Below, piece by piece: positions 24,101 through 35,109 of a stretch of 64,000 bases of DNA. Each line of letters starts with the position of its first letter. Position 1 is the first letter of the stretch. The notes under the pieces are model-generated. The model saw only the letters and a program-made list of their open reading frames with translations, ran no database searches and was not told where the DNA came from. The position numbers and the translations under genes were made by a program. The stretch is from Talinum fruticosum (taxonomy: Eukaryota; Streptophyta; Magnoliopsida; Caryophyllales; Talinaceae), in NCBI GenBank assembly GCA_021018815.1, contig JAITYX010000002.1:14105001-14169000 (forward strand), given 5' to 3'.

Positions 24101-27006
24101 TCATTATAAATTTAGATGATCTTGATGATTACTGCTAATGACGTTTACATTGTCTTTTAGATCTTAGAAGGTGATCCAAAAGAAGTCAAGAATGAGCAAG
24201 ATTTTAGTGTTAATAGTCAAGAACCTTATGAATTATCACTAGATTTGTTAAGATATTATTTAACAACTTTACCAAAATTTTCCAAAAATTGCAAAAAAAC
24301 CATGGATAATAGCTTTCATATTTGGGCCTTGGAAGGAGTTGCCCACTACGCCTCTGAAACCCCTTGGGACGTTAACAATGTTCTTTTTATAAATTTAGAT
24401 GATCTTTATGATTACTATTTATGACTTTGCCGTTGTCTTTTGGATTTTAAAAGGTCATCCGAAAGTAGTCAAGAATGAGCAAGATTTTAATGTTTTGGTG
24501 GTTTATGCTATTGAAATGATTTAGAATGGGCCTAAAATAGCCAAGAACCTATTGAATTATCACTAGGTTTGTTAAGATATTATTTGACAACTTTCCTAAA
24601 TTTTCCTGAAAATTGCAAAAACTATGGATAATAGCCTTCATTTTTGGGTCTTAGAAGGAGTTAACCACTCGTGCCTATGAAACACCATGGGACGTTAACG
24701 GTATTCTCTTTATGAATTTAGATGATCTTCGTGATTAATACTCTTAGTTTAAAAAGCTCAAAGCACACAAAAGCACAAAGGGTCCTGAGGTGGAACGAGG
24801 CGCACTTACTAAAAAATACTTGAAAATCATTACCAAGCAATTTTGTCGAATATGCTAGATGATGACATCAAATAAGTAATTAGATATCATTATAACTACG
24901 AAAAACACCACAAAGAGCCTTAGATTGTGATAATATAATGAATTCGCTACGATTTTCACTAAAAAAGCAAGAAAAAAAAAGAAAATAAATAGCACCAATT
25001 GAAAAAAGGTGCAACTAATCCAGTTACTCACAATCTAACAAAGACATAGACAAAACAAAGAGAAGGGGGAGGGGGAGACAGGAAAACAGCAAAAAAACAG
25101 AAAAAAGCCCATTGAGGCACGCGAGGCGGACAAGGCACAACTGCACTGGCTGAGGCAAGGTTCAACAAAGATATCTTTCTCTCAACTATCTGTTAATGCC
25201 TGTCCTTTGAGATTGTTTTTGCAAGATGGTACAGATCTAAGCTACTTTATCCGATAAGAAATCATTTAAGCATATCTCCAAATAAAGACAACTGGACCTA
25301 ATAAAATAATTGAGTAGTCCAAATTGTCTCTTCGCATAAATTCTCTTCTTTTTTTTTTCTTTCAATGTTCCCCACTCTTTCTGGGAGCTCTCGGATAACA
25401 GAATAGTCACCTAATGGTATCCACATGCTGACATACATATAAACAGCAAGTGAGGAAAAGATATCATAAGGAAGTAAACAAAATAAATCCTTCTGAACAT
25501 GAGAAAATGTAAAAACTTTCTAAGATGAGGACTCACAGTTCAACAATCGACTCGCCGCCACACAATCCAAAATCCAAGAGGGTTTAACAACGGGCAGTCC
25601 ACCACTAAATGACCTATACCAGAACACAGGCAGTCAAACTACACTCTGACACACACATACACACACACACAGCTTTAATTTTCGAGCCAAAAAGAATATA
25701 GCGAAAGAGAAAACCTTAGGTTCCTGATTTTACTATCAGGAAGGTTACTGCAAATTATATGAGTGACACGATTCCTTGAGAAGTAATTCTCAAAGCGCCC
25801 ACCATGCTTCAACATGAAGGCCCGTAGTTCCTACAATAATGTCTCAATGTTAATGATAAGCAATGCCTGCAACTAAAGTGCACGCTGAGCATGTTCACTA
25901 AACCTGGCTAGATGGGATGGTGAATCCATCAACAAATATGGAAACGCCCTGAAATATTGGTTTTGTAGAGTCAGAACCATTGTACGAAGTTGAAGCCTCT
26001 GCATCAAACTGATCATGCAGTTTCTTGTTCTTCACAGCCATATAACTGCAGAAGTCAGAATCCATCCATCAATATGAAAAATCAAAATTCCCATAATGAC
26101 CAAAAACATATTAGGAAAAATAAATAACTCAACATTTCTTCATGAATGTACAAGAAACGGAAATGATTGCAATGAGGCAAAGTAGAACTGGCCATAAATC
26201 ACATGACCTGCTATTTGCTAAATAAATAAAAACAAGGGTGCCCTTTTCTCCTCCTTTCTACTGATGAGCAGTGACGGTTCATGGTGCCCATGCTGAAATG
26301 GTAAAGAGCAATAAGCAGAAATTGCAAATAAAATTTTGATTGACGATAATGCCACCACACACATTGGAAGTTTGATAATGACTGCAATTCACGACTGATC
26401 AAAGAAAAACTCTCTCACACCATGTATCATGTTGTGAAGGGTACTGGCCATATCCTTCATCCACTTTTTCCCCCATTAATACCCCCGACAAATAATCAAC
26501 CGCTTGAAGTCAATGTATCAAATAGAATGAAAAACAAACCATGATGAATAAAACTCTAGCTTCCTCGACAGTCAAATGATTATCACACAAATTTCCATGC
26601 CGAGCAAGCGAGAAAACCAAAATTTATGAAAGTAAGCGAGGAAATATTTGCTAAAAATCAGTAATATAAGCACTTTTAATTGCATAAAGGCAAATCAGCG
26701 AAAGCATCGGACATAGACAAGGTTATCAATCAAGGTTCGAAACAAAATTCGATTAAACAATAGAAAGACATGACATCTAAGACCGAACCATGCATACCTT
26801 CCAAAATCAGAGAATGGGGCGCTCCGGAAGGAAGAACGTGACGAGGAACGCGAATTGGAGCCCCAAGCGGCGCCTAGGGTTTTCTGATTGGTCTTCGTCT
26901 TGGTCTTCTTGTTACTGGTTTTGCTGTTGGTGCTATTAGAGAGAGAATTGAAGCTTCTTTTGGAGTTTGAATTGGAATTCCCCGAACGAGCCGAGTCTAA
27001 ACTCAT
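10136..27006 (-). CDS. REV1: DNA repair protein REV1 (Y-family polymerase), 23 coding exons
   Basis: REV1 is a dCMP transferase and translesion-synthesis scaffold acting in the nucleus. Exons by descending position: 26798-27006, 25904-26045, 25715-25830, 25537-25613, 21240-21733, 20157-20300, 19702-19833, 19525-19613, 19392-19442, 19111-19314, 17882-18001, 17666-17758, 16772-16831, 16608-16694, 16284-16366, 16136-16208, 14707-14775, 14482-14562, 13624-13878, 13482-13555, 12548-13125, 11544-11604, 10136-10222. Phases join to about 1126 aa, near the family length. Domains: Ser/Lys-rich N-terminus; BRCT (about 95-190, ending [20 protein letters not shown]); palm/fingers with HVDMDC (catalytic Asp about 393) and SCDEAFLD (Asp490, Glu491); helix-hairpin region ([15 protein letters not shown]); little finger; two UBM ubiquitin-binding motifs ([14 protein letters not shown] about 815; [12 protein letters not shown] about 930); C-terminal partner-binding domain ([15 protein letters not shown] onward). 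Exons 7 and 15 are each one base short of frame, both in runs of five A/T. Confidence 0.93.
10800..11045 (+). mobile_element. Degenerate LINE reverse-transcriptase C-terminal fragment
   Basis: Translation gives [19 protein letters not shown] followed by RKARLRWCG and, after an in-frame stop, MHQSGG and [10 protein letters not shown]. This matches the well-known plant non-LTR retrotransposon tail pattern IRNEDIRDKVGVAPIEEKM, RLRWFGHVQRRP, GRGRPKKTW. Stops and small indels show it is dead. It sits in intron 22 of REV1, antisense to the gene. The edges are approximate. Confidence 0.7.
11345..11500. repeat. Degenerate tandem duplication of about 78 bp in REV1 intron 22
   Basis: ACTCAACAAGGGTTTGGTG (about 11376) is echoed by ACTCAACAAGAGTATGATG (about 11445). 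Each is followed by an AACTCCC word and a TTTTCCAARATGTTTCT-type stretch. Confidence 0.55.
14906..15145. repeat. 138-bp tandem duplication in REV1 intron 16, ending in (TA)n
   Basis: ACAACCCATCGAATAGCTAG occurs at 14906 and 15044, and the following sequence (GTTAATCACTCAATT, ACTGGAAAATAAAAACAC) is retained in both copies. The second copy continues into a TA dinucleotide run at about 15145-15174. Confidence 0.8.
17490..17635. repeat. Tandem duplication of about 70 bp in REV1 intron 12
   Basis: TTCCATTTAAGCAATCA begins near 17505 and again near 17572. Both copies continue with TATTAAATTAAAGC and AGAAATCCAAGCATAAGC. Confidence 0.75.
22323..22824. mobile_element. MITE-like element with short terminal inverted repeats (REV1 intron 4)
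   Basis: The left end reads CCTTAGTTTAAAAGCTC. The right end (22808-22826) reads GGGCTTTTTAAACTAAG, whose reverse complement CTTAGTTTAAAAAGCCC matches the left end. The interior has GC-rich words (GGCGCACAAAAGCGC, GGCGCAATTGCGCGC) near both ends. A second copy of the interior lies at 24742-25158. The TE class is uncertain. Confidence 0.5.
22826..24738. repeat. Six-unit tandem array, period about 323 bp (REV1 intron 4)
   Basis: The anchor TTTTGAATTATCACTAGG or close variants occurs near 22971, 23294, 23629, 23950, 24231 and 24554. The spacings are 323, 335, 321, 281 and 323 bp, so one unit carries a deletion of about 42 bp. Each unit also holds GACAACTTTCCGAAAATTTT, GGATAATAGCCTTCATTTTT and TTTATGAATTTAGATGATCT variants. 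No conserved open frame runs through the units. Confidence 0.9.
24742..25158. mobile_element. Second, truncated copy of the MITE-like element
   Basis: From TTAGTTTAAAAAGCTCAAAG at about 24744 the sequence parallels 22325-22776 (shared ACTTACTAAAAAATACTTGA, ATGCTAGATGATGACATCAA, GAATTCGCTACGATTTTCAC). It stops after GCACTGGCTGAGGCA without the terminal CTTTTTAAACTAAG found in the first copy. It lies in the same orientation as the first copy, so the two bracket the tandem array as direct repeats. Confidence 0.7.
25645..25672. repeat. (CA)n microsatellite in REV1 intron 3
   Basis: An AC dinucleotide run with one interruption lies just upstream, on the minus strand, of the exon starting at 25613. 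Confidence 0.7.
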
Positions 27007-27260
27007 CTTGTCGCAGCTTCAGCGAGATGGGAGGGAGAGAGAGAGAGAGAGAGAGAGCAATGGAAAAAGGCGGGAGGGGGAAAGGGCGCAAATGGGAAGG
27101 CAACGACTTGCAAAGGAAGATTCAGAGCAGTGACTAGAACCCAATAAACCGCCCCAAGAAGTTTCACTGTCCTCAGCCCTTTCATCGCCCTGGACATTTT
27201 CACGCGGCTCGTTACGGTGGTTTTGTATAGTGGAACTGCTGCATTTCACGCTTCTCCTCT
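27007..27260 (-). promoter_or_regulatory. REV1 5' leader with (GA/CT)n tract
   Basis: On the minus strand the region before the REV1 ATG contains a CT run (27032-27058) about 25 bases upstream of the start codon. CT-rich leaders are common in plant genes. Overlapping frames on both strands here encode repeat-derived Ser/Leu or Arg/Glu strings and are not believed. Confidence 0.45.
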
Positions 27261-29240
27261 TTTTTTCTTTTCGTTTTATTTTTAAACCTTTATTGGTGGG
27301 TTTTCAGTAAAATTGTCAAATGGCATTCGATTCGATTGAAAATCGGGTTAATTTCAGTTACATCTAATTTAGGCCAGTAAAATTTAGATTAGGTTCGATT
27401 TCTTTAGTTATTTTCAATTTATCTAAAAAACTTGTTCAAGGATCGGGGTTTTTATGTGTTGAAATTGAAGAAGGCAAAGTTTGTTTGTTTAGTATGAGTT
27501 CGGTGTTGGAGCAAAGTTATTCTTCTTTGGTAAAGAGTGATTGTATCACGCCAATCTCCAAGATCAACAACAAATCAAGCCTTAATTCTGATATAGATTT
27601 ATGTATTTCGACATTATTGATATTTGTAAGCGTTTTACATTTGTTTATTTCTTTCATGTTAGTAGAAGGGGTAATATGGTAATCCACTCAATCACTTACC
27701 TCCAACCATACAACACTTAAACCATGTAATGAGCGGGTGTGTGAACCCAATTTAATTATTGAGTTAATTGTTAAAGACATGTCTTTTGTTTATGATACGT
27801 ACTATATAAAATCCCCTATATGATCAAGAGAAAAATAAAACAAGTCAAATCGGGTTCGATCGAACTCGGTTGTATTCAAGTCAAATTGAGTTTTGGATTT
27901 ATTCCAGGTGTCAACATATACATTTTGGTCATTTTTACTTGGACTAATTTTTCACAGCTTTCCTTTTTTGTTTAAAATTTTACTATACATTTTTATTATT
28001 TACTTTTTCCCTAATTATTGTTTTTCACACGTTTTTATTAAAATGACTAGTCACTCTTTTTCCAAAAAGAAAAAGACTTATCAAAGTTAATAAATAGAAT
28101 TTAAAACTAAAACTATGTTTTGGTGTATAAGTTTATTTTTTTATTTATATCAACATTATCTTCAATTATTTTTAATAGTAATTAATAAATTTTATTAATT
28201 AAAAGTCACGGACATCTACAATAAAAATCAAACTAAAATAAATTCATAACTAAAATAACAAAATAAATATTTATATTGAAAAAACTAATTGAAACTCTTA
28301 TGACCAATTCTTTTCAACTCAATCATTGTTTCATCATCCATCATCTAATGAGAAGATTCACAAATATTGTGCAATCTTTACGCATAATAGATTTTTTTGT
28401 TAGAATAGTCTAAAATTAAAATATTGACACTCGTTGCAGGTCCATATGACATTCGATCAATACTTCAACCGTATACAACTATAATAATATGAAAACATAC
28501 CTGGTAGAATAACTTCAAAAAGTGAGAAATAATACCACTCACTCAAAAGGGTGGAGAGACTAATAAGTGGAGAAAAAATAATTATTTATAAAAAAATACT
28601 GAATAAGACATAAAAAGAAAATATATTGATTGGGGCTTACCATTGATTAAAAAAAATAATGACAATCTTTAAAAAAGGAGAAGATATAGTTTTATAAAAA
28701 GAAGGGGAGAGGAGGAGAAGTGGGAGGCTAAAGTTTTGATTTCTAAACCACTTATATATTATCTTCAAATTTGTCAAACATATTACTTTTCAAATCACGC
28801 ACATTTTTATTTATTTATTCAAAATAGGAAATATAACACAATAAAGAGGAGAAAATTGAACTTGTAATATAAAATATTTATAACATTGCTTTGACATTAA
28901 ACTAATATCTAATTAATATACCTAAATATTTAAATAAAAAATCACTTACCAAATAAGTCTACATCCTAAAAAAAGTTTCACAACAAATAATTTCATTTTA
29001 CTTCCAAAAACAAACAAAAAAATTTTTTTTTATTCACATGTGAATAATCGACCGATGAAATTATAGCTAAAATTGTAACGGTCACGACCTTGGAATTTTT
29101 CTCTTAACGAACTTTTCATCAGCTAAACCCAAAAAAAAAAAAAGAAAAAAAATGAAAAGCTGTTCATCAGCTGATCATCCAAATCGAAAAATCCCGAGTC
29201 GCCTCGTTCCTCCATCCTATCAGGACATAGATAACAACAG
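27261..29240. other. AT-rich intergenic spacer between REV1 and the GRF gene
   Basis: I find no gene. Two related words occur around 27340-27440 and 27845-27895 (variants of GGTTCGATT and TCAAATTGAGTTTT), suggesting old repeat debris. The part from 28100 to 29040 is very AT-rich. The divergent starts at 27006 and 29442 leave both promoters in this interval. Confidence 0.45.
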
Positions 29241-29413
29241 ATGCAGCCCAAACCCAATTATCTCAGCGATTATCAGGTTATCAATTTTGTAATTCCTCGA
29301 AATTACTATTCAACGTTGCTCAATTTTCTCTGTCATGTCCTTTTCCCCAAATTTTGGCCCAAATTTAACTCCGAAGAACCCTAGCTAGCGCCATTATTGC
29401 AATATCAATTTCA

Positions 29414-29497
29414 ATGCCCCCTGGGAATCGTCCACTTTGCTATGTTGGTCTTCATCTCCGCTTTTCGGACCAGATTTTCCTTTTCTCTCGTCAGTTT
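29414..29497 (+). promoter_or_regulatory. Upstream ORF overlapping the GRF gene start
   Basis: An ATG at 29414 opens a 27-residue frame (MPPGNRPLCYVGLHLRFSDQ onward) ending at TAA 29495-29497. It overlaps the candidate main ATG at 29442 in another frame. If both lie on the mRNA, it would reduce initiation at 29442 and could favour the downstream ATG at 31248. Confidence 0.35.
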
Positions 29498-32400
29498 TAA
29501 CCCCCAGGTTAGTTGTTAACAGAGAGATTGTCAATTTTTGGATTCTCCCTTTTTCCCTTTGGCTGATTATGTGTATTTGAGTAAATCATTATGATTTCGT
29601 TGAATTGTTTGTTTGAACTTGCTGAATTACTCACAGATGAATTATAATGTCAATTTTGTTTATGTTGTTTTACCATTTTATTTGTATTGTTTTGCTTCAT
29701 GTAAAAAACCCTTGTGTTAAATTGGGAGTTCATATGGTAATGTTTCTCGACTCCTCATTTTGGAACAGTATAGGTTTATGTGAACACATAAGACGTAACC
29801 CCCTCCCCTCTGATCTGTTGGTAATTTCATTGTGTAGTTTAGGGCATTGCTTGAGTTTGGGATTATATATTCAGATTAAGCAAGTGCTAAGCATACATAT
29901 AGTTTTTGAGAGAGATCATCCTGATTTGTGCACCTTACTTAAAAAAATGGTTGTTTTCTCTCATTATTGTGTACTTGTGCCATCACTAGTGCATCGAGAT
30001 CTCATTTGTATTGACTTACTCCATGTTATCTTCCTTTGAGAACCAAGCTAGTGATGATAAGTGACCACTTCATTGTTTGTAAGGCATAGGTATAGCGGAT
30101 ACAGGGAAAGTGGGGTACCCGGGCAGGAGGGGATCTTAAATGTATTTTCTGAAATCCCTGCCTTTTTTTAAAGTTTTGCATTAGGGTGAGAAGAGATTTC
30201 GGATATTCCCATCCTCCTATCTTGGGTTCCATTAGGAATCAATTTGAAGCCAAATTTAAAAAATGGATATTTGGCTTACTTATATGGTTTTAACCTGAAA
30301 GTAACAGAGAAATCTCTTTTTATTTTATTTAATTTGATTATGTACATCATTGAAACATAGATACTGAGATTCGGGAACACTTGAGTTAGATATGAAGCCC
30401 GTAGTTGTGTAAATCTCAATTATGTCAGTGGATGCATTATATATATTCTTGGTTTTCATGGATGTGTTTCTGGAGGACCTGGCACTGTGTTAAATTTTCT
30501 CTTAATCAAGCCAATCAATAAGCAGAAATGCATGTCATGGTTACGTGACTGTTTGTTTACCCCTATCAGTTTAACCAAACTGCCTGAATGACTGTCAAGC
30601 TAAAATTATTGGAACATGGAAGAATGAAAATTAGCACTGTGTTAGGTGTCCTAAATGGCAAATCAATCTCATCCTTTGTGTCATGACTCGTTCAATTTGA
30701 GTGGTGTATGAGCGATCTACTCTACAATTGATGAGACTGCTGACTTGAGCCCTTTTTAAGTGCTTGGTTTGGGCATTTAGCAAGTATAACACCTTTCATC
30801 CTACCTCCGGCCACAGCCTTAGAAGTGAAGCAAATGGGAAGAAGGAAAAGGTAAACTATGTCTTGTGTAACGGTGTTCTTGAACAATTTAGTGCTCCACT
30901 GTCTATACGCTACAAAGCAAGAGCATTATATGGTTAGTTATGTATGTTTCTCCTCTATAATACCGTTATCATGACATTTCTACCTTTTCGTATGATCATG
31001 TTGATCCCTTGCTTGAAATCAATAATATTGATATTTTCATTGAATCACATTGATTCTAAATAGAAGCTGACATTATATTAAGCAAATTAGTTGCAAAAAA
31101 TTGGATAAGGATTGGCGTAATTTATGCTCTTCTGAGAAACTGGTTGTTGTTGTATCCTGTTCTGAGAACTCTTTATTTGTCTTTTTATAGCATTTCTTTC
31201 GGAAGGCATTTGGAGATGTAGTCGTGAGTTGGCCTTTGTTATTGACAATGGTACATGATAATCAAGGAGGGTGGCTCATTAAGTACTCCGCCACTGTGGT
31301 AGTTGGTGTTGCAGTTGCAACTTTTATATGGAGACGTGCCTGGACAAGGTACGTGTCAGTCATCTAAGGATCCCAAGTTTTTGTTTTGTTTTTCACTTGT
31401 GAACTTTTATTGTTGTTCTTCTCACTTTTTGCATAGCAATGAGTTTATTATACAGTATCTCAAAGGTTTTAGCTTTCCTTATTGTCTTGCCAGAAATATA
31501 TATCAAGCTACTTTGGGCTGGATATTTCACAGGACAATAATTTCAAAAGAGTATATCTTAATCAGTTTCTACTTTTACAGGACAGGATTCAGTAGTTTTC
31601 GCATTCAAGAAGACATATAGTTAGTCTCTAGGAAGTTTGTCTTTTTCTACGTTCATCATTTCAGTTGTCGATATATCTTAAGGGGAGTCTACTTGAATTC
31701 CAATTGAATTCTAGAGCATCTATGCTTGTTAGGATAAGACAATATACATTTAGATCTCCAAACCATGCTTTCATGGGACCCACAATTTTTCCCTTCGGTA
31801 GGGGTTGGGGAGAGGGGGTTCCACACGCCCTCCCCTGATCAACTGACCTATCCCTAACAGTATGGTATAATAACCGTTGTTCATATCCTCGAACTTATTA
31901 TATACCATGTTTTAGCCCCTTAAAAATGAACTAGTTTAATAGAAAATATCATTTTAATTTGATTTTGGATTTTTTCCCTACCAAAATCACAGAAAGAGGG
32001 ATTGTCGTAGGATTCATGATTCACATGATGCAAGGACAACAGAGGAAGCAAGTACCAGTGAAGGTCGAGAGCTGAAGTGTTCTTGTGGGCTTCCTGCCAA
32101 ATTGAGGATATCAAGAACTTTTAGAAACCCCTATAGGTTATTTTATAATTGCCCGAAAAATGCATTTCATCATGTAAGTCCTCCATGCAACCGCACTTCT
32201 GTTTATTTTCTTTTAGTAACCCTCATGCTTCTTCTGCTGGTAGTGACTCGCTTACTTTCTGAAACAACTGCAGCAATGTGAATATTTCCAGTGGTCTGAT
32301 GAAATGTCAGCTAATGTAGAAAGAAGTAGAAAGGAAATTTCTTTCCTCCAGAATGAGTGTATTAGGCTACATAAGAAAATTGCATATGTCCAGTCTCAAC

Positions 32401-32597
32401 GTCAAAACGATAGAGCTTTGTGGGAGCGGGAAAGATCAGAGCTAAGATCAAAGGTATCGTCAGTTCAAGCAGAGTTAGACGATATCAAGAGAAGAATACA
32501 ACACCTGTATGAATTAGATAACATGCCCCCTTTTGATGATTCATATAGTACGAATGAGGATGATGATGATGGGGCGATAATTGTGGAAACTGTTTAA
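29442..32597 (+). CDS. GRF-type zinc-finger protein with coiled coil, four exons
   Basis: Exons 29442-29507, 31191-31348, 31993-32173 and 32274-32597 join in frame to 242 aa with consensus splice sites (CCCCAG|GTTAGT, TTATAG|CATTTC, ACAAG|GTACGT, CACAG|AAAGAG, CATCAT|GTAAGT, CTGCAG|CAATGT). A hydrophobic stretch (SATVVVGVAVATFIW) near residue 55 may anchor the protein in a membrane. The GRF zinc finger spans exons 3-4: CSCG at its start, FYNC in the middle and QCEYFQW at its end, giving the C-x-C...C...C metal ligands. GRF fingers are known to bind single-stranded nucleic acid in several DNA-repair proteins; the plant short form is uncharacterised as far as I know. The C-terminal half is a Glu/Arg-rich coiled coil (ISFLQNECIRLHKKIAYVQS onward) with an acidic tail (NEDDDDG). 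The start could instead be Met at 31248. Confidence 0.8.
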
Positions 32598-34444
32598 TTT
32601 AGACAGGAAATCAGGAGAGAGAGCTTAGCATAATTATGAAAGGTAATAGAACACCAGATTAGTTAGCTCAGTTTGATCTAATCCTATCAAGTCTGGAATT
32701 CGGTGGCTGCTTCTTTGTGTCTGGCGTGGATTCTCTTTGATGGCTTGATAGCTTGAACCCCTGAGAGGACGATCACTTAACCATCTGTTCCCAATGCTCT
32801 CGGGGAGGAAAATTTATTTATTTATTTATTTTTCAGCGGCTGATCTAAGAGCATAGGAAAAATGTCAACTTGTATAAGAGTGAGTGATGAAGACATCTTT
32901 CACTCTGTAGGGAAGGCCGGGTGAGTTTTGTAGGATTTGGACAGGTCCGCTTCCCATGTAAATAGTTGATACAACACACAGGTGATTCTTTTGTGCACAT
33001 TTAAACAGTAAGTGAAAGAATTCTGAATTCCAACTTTGGTTTTAATAAAAACACTTGAGGTGGTTAACAGTTGCTTATTCATTTCGAAATATAAGAGGGA
33101 TTATGTAGGCATTACATGTGCCACTGTAATGTTATTGGATTTATTGGTTCATTCATGAATAATAAAAGCGATTATTGTGTTTTGGCTTCGATTAAGTATT
33201 CCTTTTTCTTTAGTTTTTTTTTTTGGTCATGGATGTGAATCAATTTGTATAAGTAGTCATCGCATCCCTTTGTCCATGCACCCTGTCATAGGGTGCGCTA
33301 TCATTTTTGTGTTTTTTTTTTTTTTGGCAAAGGTAGGTGTTAGTCACTCAATTGGACTCTATTTCAAGGGTGACTCCTAACGTAAAGGTCCAAGGGGAAT
33401 ATGAATATCAAGTCCAAACTCACATTTTATCTCAACTTGTTTGTACAACATGTAAGGAAATTATCTCTCATAAGATTTGAACCCCGAAAAGATGATAAAA
33501 GTGTAAAGTGTTTGTCACTGAGTCAACATTCACTTGGTGGATGTGCTATAAATTTGGCCAACAAAAAGAAACAGGGAGGATTTTCTTATTAAATATTGAC
33601 GGTAAATCTTTGTCACGCTTAAATCTATGAAATGTGAACATGGTACTTAGATTATAACAGTCCATATTTTTACTTTTAAAAGAAAAAAATACACTTTAAA
33701 CAACAAATGAACATGCTTGAATTAAAGTGTAATATTTTGGGTTGGGCCATAAATACCCAATACTTATACTTGCTTGAATTAGTTCAGATACTATTAAGAG
33801 ACTTATCAACAAATATGTTATACTCATGAAAGGCTTTATTTTTATTGAGGATCATAATCAATTAAAATTAACCCAACAATTATATATAAGACTATAATAT
33901 AAATACAAATATACTTTTACAAATTAGGTTCATATGGTATTTAAAGATTTATATACGAATATATGATCTTAATATTCGTAATATTTTTTGGCTCATGGTA
34001 TATTAATATGTTTGTGTATATAATAATTTTTAATATTTATAAATTTTTTGCAAGGTTTTACAGGACAAAAAACAATCTTGTTACTTTGATACAAGAACAA
34101 TATCGTTTAAAAAATGATGCTGATGATTAAAAGAAATGCATCCATAATCTTCTTACTATACTTAGTAACATGCGTTTATGCTGAATGCATGTGTAATCAT
34201 TTAGACCCATTAAATGTACAAGTAATCGTAAAATGCCAACTCATATTATTCAAGGGGCCACAGAATGCAGTTCTGTCATTGTTCCAACTATAATATATAA
34301 AATTTGATCCAAAAAAAAAGATGTAAATAATGTGGGAGATCGATGTTGTGCCATGGATGTGAGTTCTTGACATCCGATTTTGCATTATGCCAAAGAGAGC
34401 AGAGCATAGGATAGCATATCAGAACCCCATTTCCCGGTGCCCAT
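32598..34444. other. Spacer between the GRF gene and the fucosidase cluster
   Basis: This contains the 3' untranslated part of the GRF gene, a SINE-like segment (33310-33560) and AT-rich sequence from 33600 to 34330. No further gene is seen. Confidence 0.45.
33310..33560 (-). mobile_element. SINE-like tRNA-derived element
   Basis: On the minus strand TGACTCAGTGACAAACAC resembles a pol III A box, and about 35 bases on GGGGTTCAAATCTTATG contains an exact B-box core (GGTTCAAATC). This spacing and order are those of tRNA-derived SINEs. The ends and target duplication are not resolved. Confidence 0.45.
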
Positions 34445-35109
34445 ATGTACTCTCTCAAGTGTTTAACCCTTGTACGTCTCTACCTCTGTTTCTCTCTGTT
34501 CTTCCTCTTGGGAGGTTCCGGGCCGAGGGCGGAGGCGGTATCGAAGGAGGTGGAGGATGGCGACTCGAACAATGTGAGCCCATCAAGAAGAAGGTTGATG
34601 ATGGAAGAAGAGAAAAGCAGGCCTCTAAAGATCATCTTCAATAGGCCAGCCAGGAACTGGACTGATGGTCTTCCCATTGGCAATGGTCGCTTGGGTGCCA
34701 TGGACAGGGGTGGCATCCCTTATGAGGTTCTTCATCTCAATGGTATATCATAACATAACTTTTCATTCAGGATAGCTGATGCAGTTCATCATTCTGTCGT
34801 TTGTGTTTCCTTTTTAGGGGAAGGGTTGAAATGCATAAGATAGGAAATAATATTGTGATTTCTTTCCTGTCAAGATTTTCAATCTGAACCTAATCTAATT
34901 GATTAAAGTGGTTGACTGCGTTTTACGCGGGTTAAAAATCTGTTACCAAATGCCTGAACATGTGTCCTTTCTTTCTCTATTTATTCGAGCAAGAGGACAC
35001 TCTTTGGACTGGTGTCCCTGGAAACTATAGAGATCCAAATGCTTCAAAAGCATTGGCAAAAGTCAGAAAGCTCGGGGATGATGGCAATTATTTCCAAGCT
35101 ACTGCTGAG

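Noticed and set aside
22826..24738. Regular spaced repeats that might suggest a CRISPR-like array
   Set aside because: The units are contiguous 323-bp tandem copies without unique spacers, in a plant intron.
26695..27249. Several Arg/Glu- or Ser/Leu-rich frames around the REV1 start
   Set aside because: Only the minus-strand frame from 27006 continues by splicing into BRCT and polymerase exons. The others follow the GA/CT tract.
29647..30039. 130-residue Leu/Cys-rich frame in intron 1 of the GRF gene
   Set aside because: It is hydrophobic from T-rich intron composition. It lies between a good donor (29507) and acceptor (31190) of a coherent gene model.
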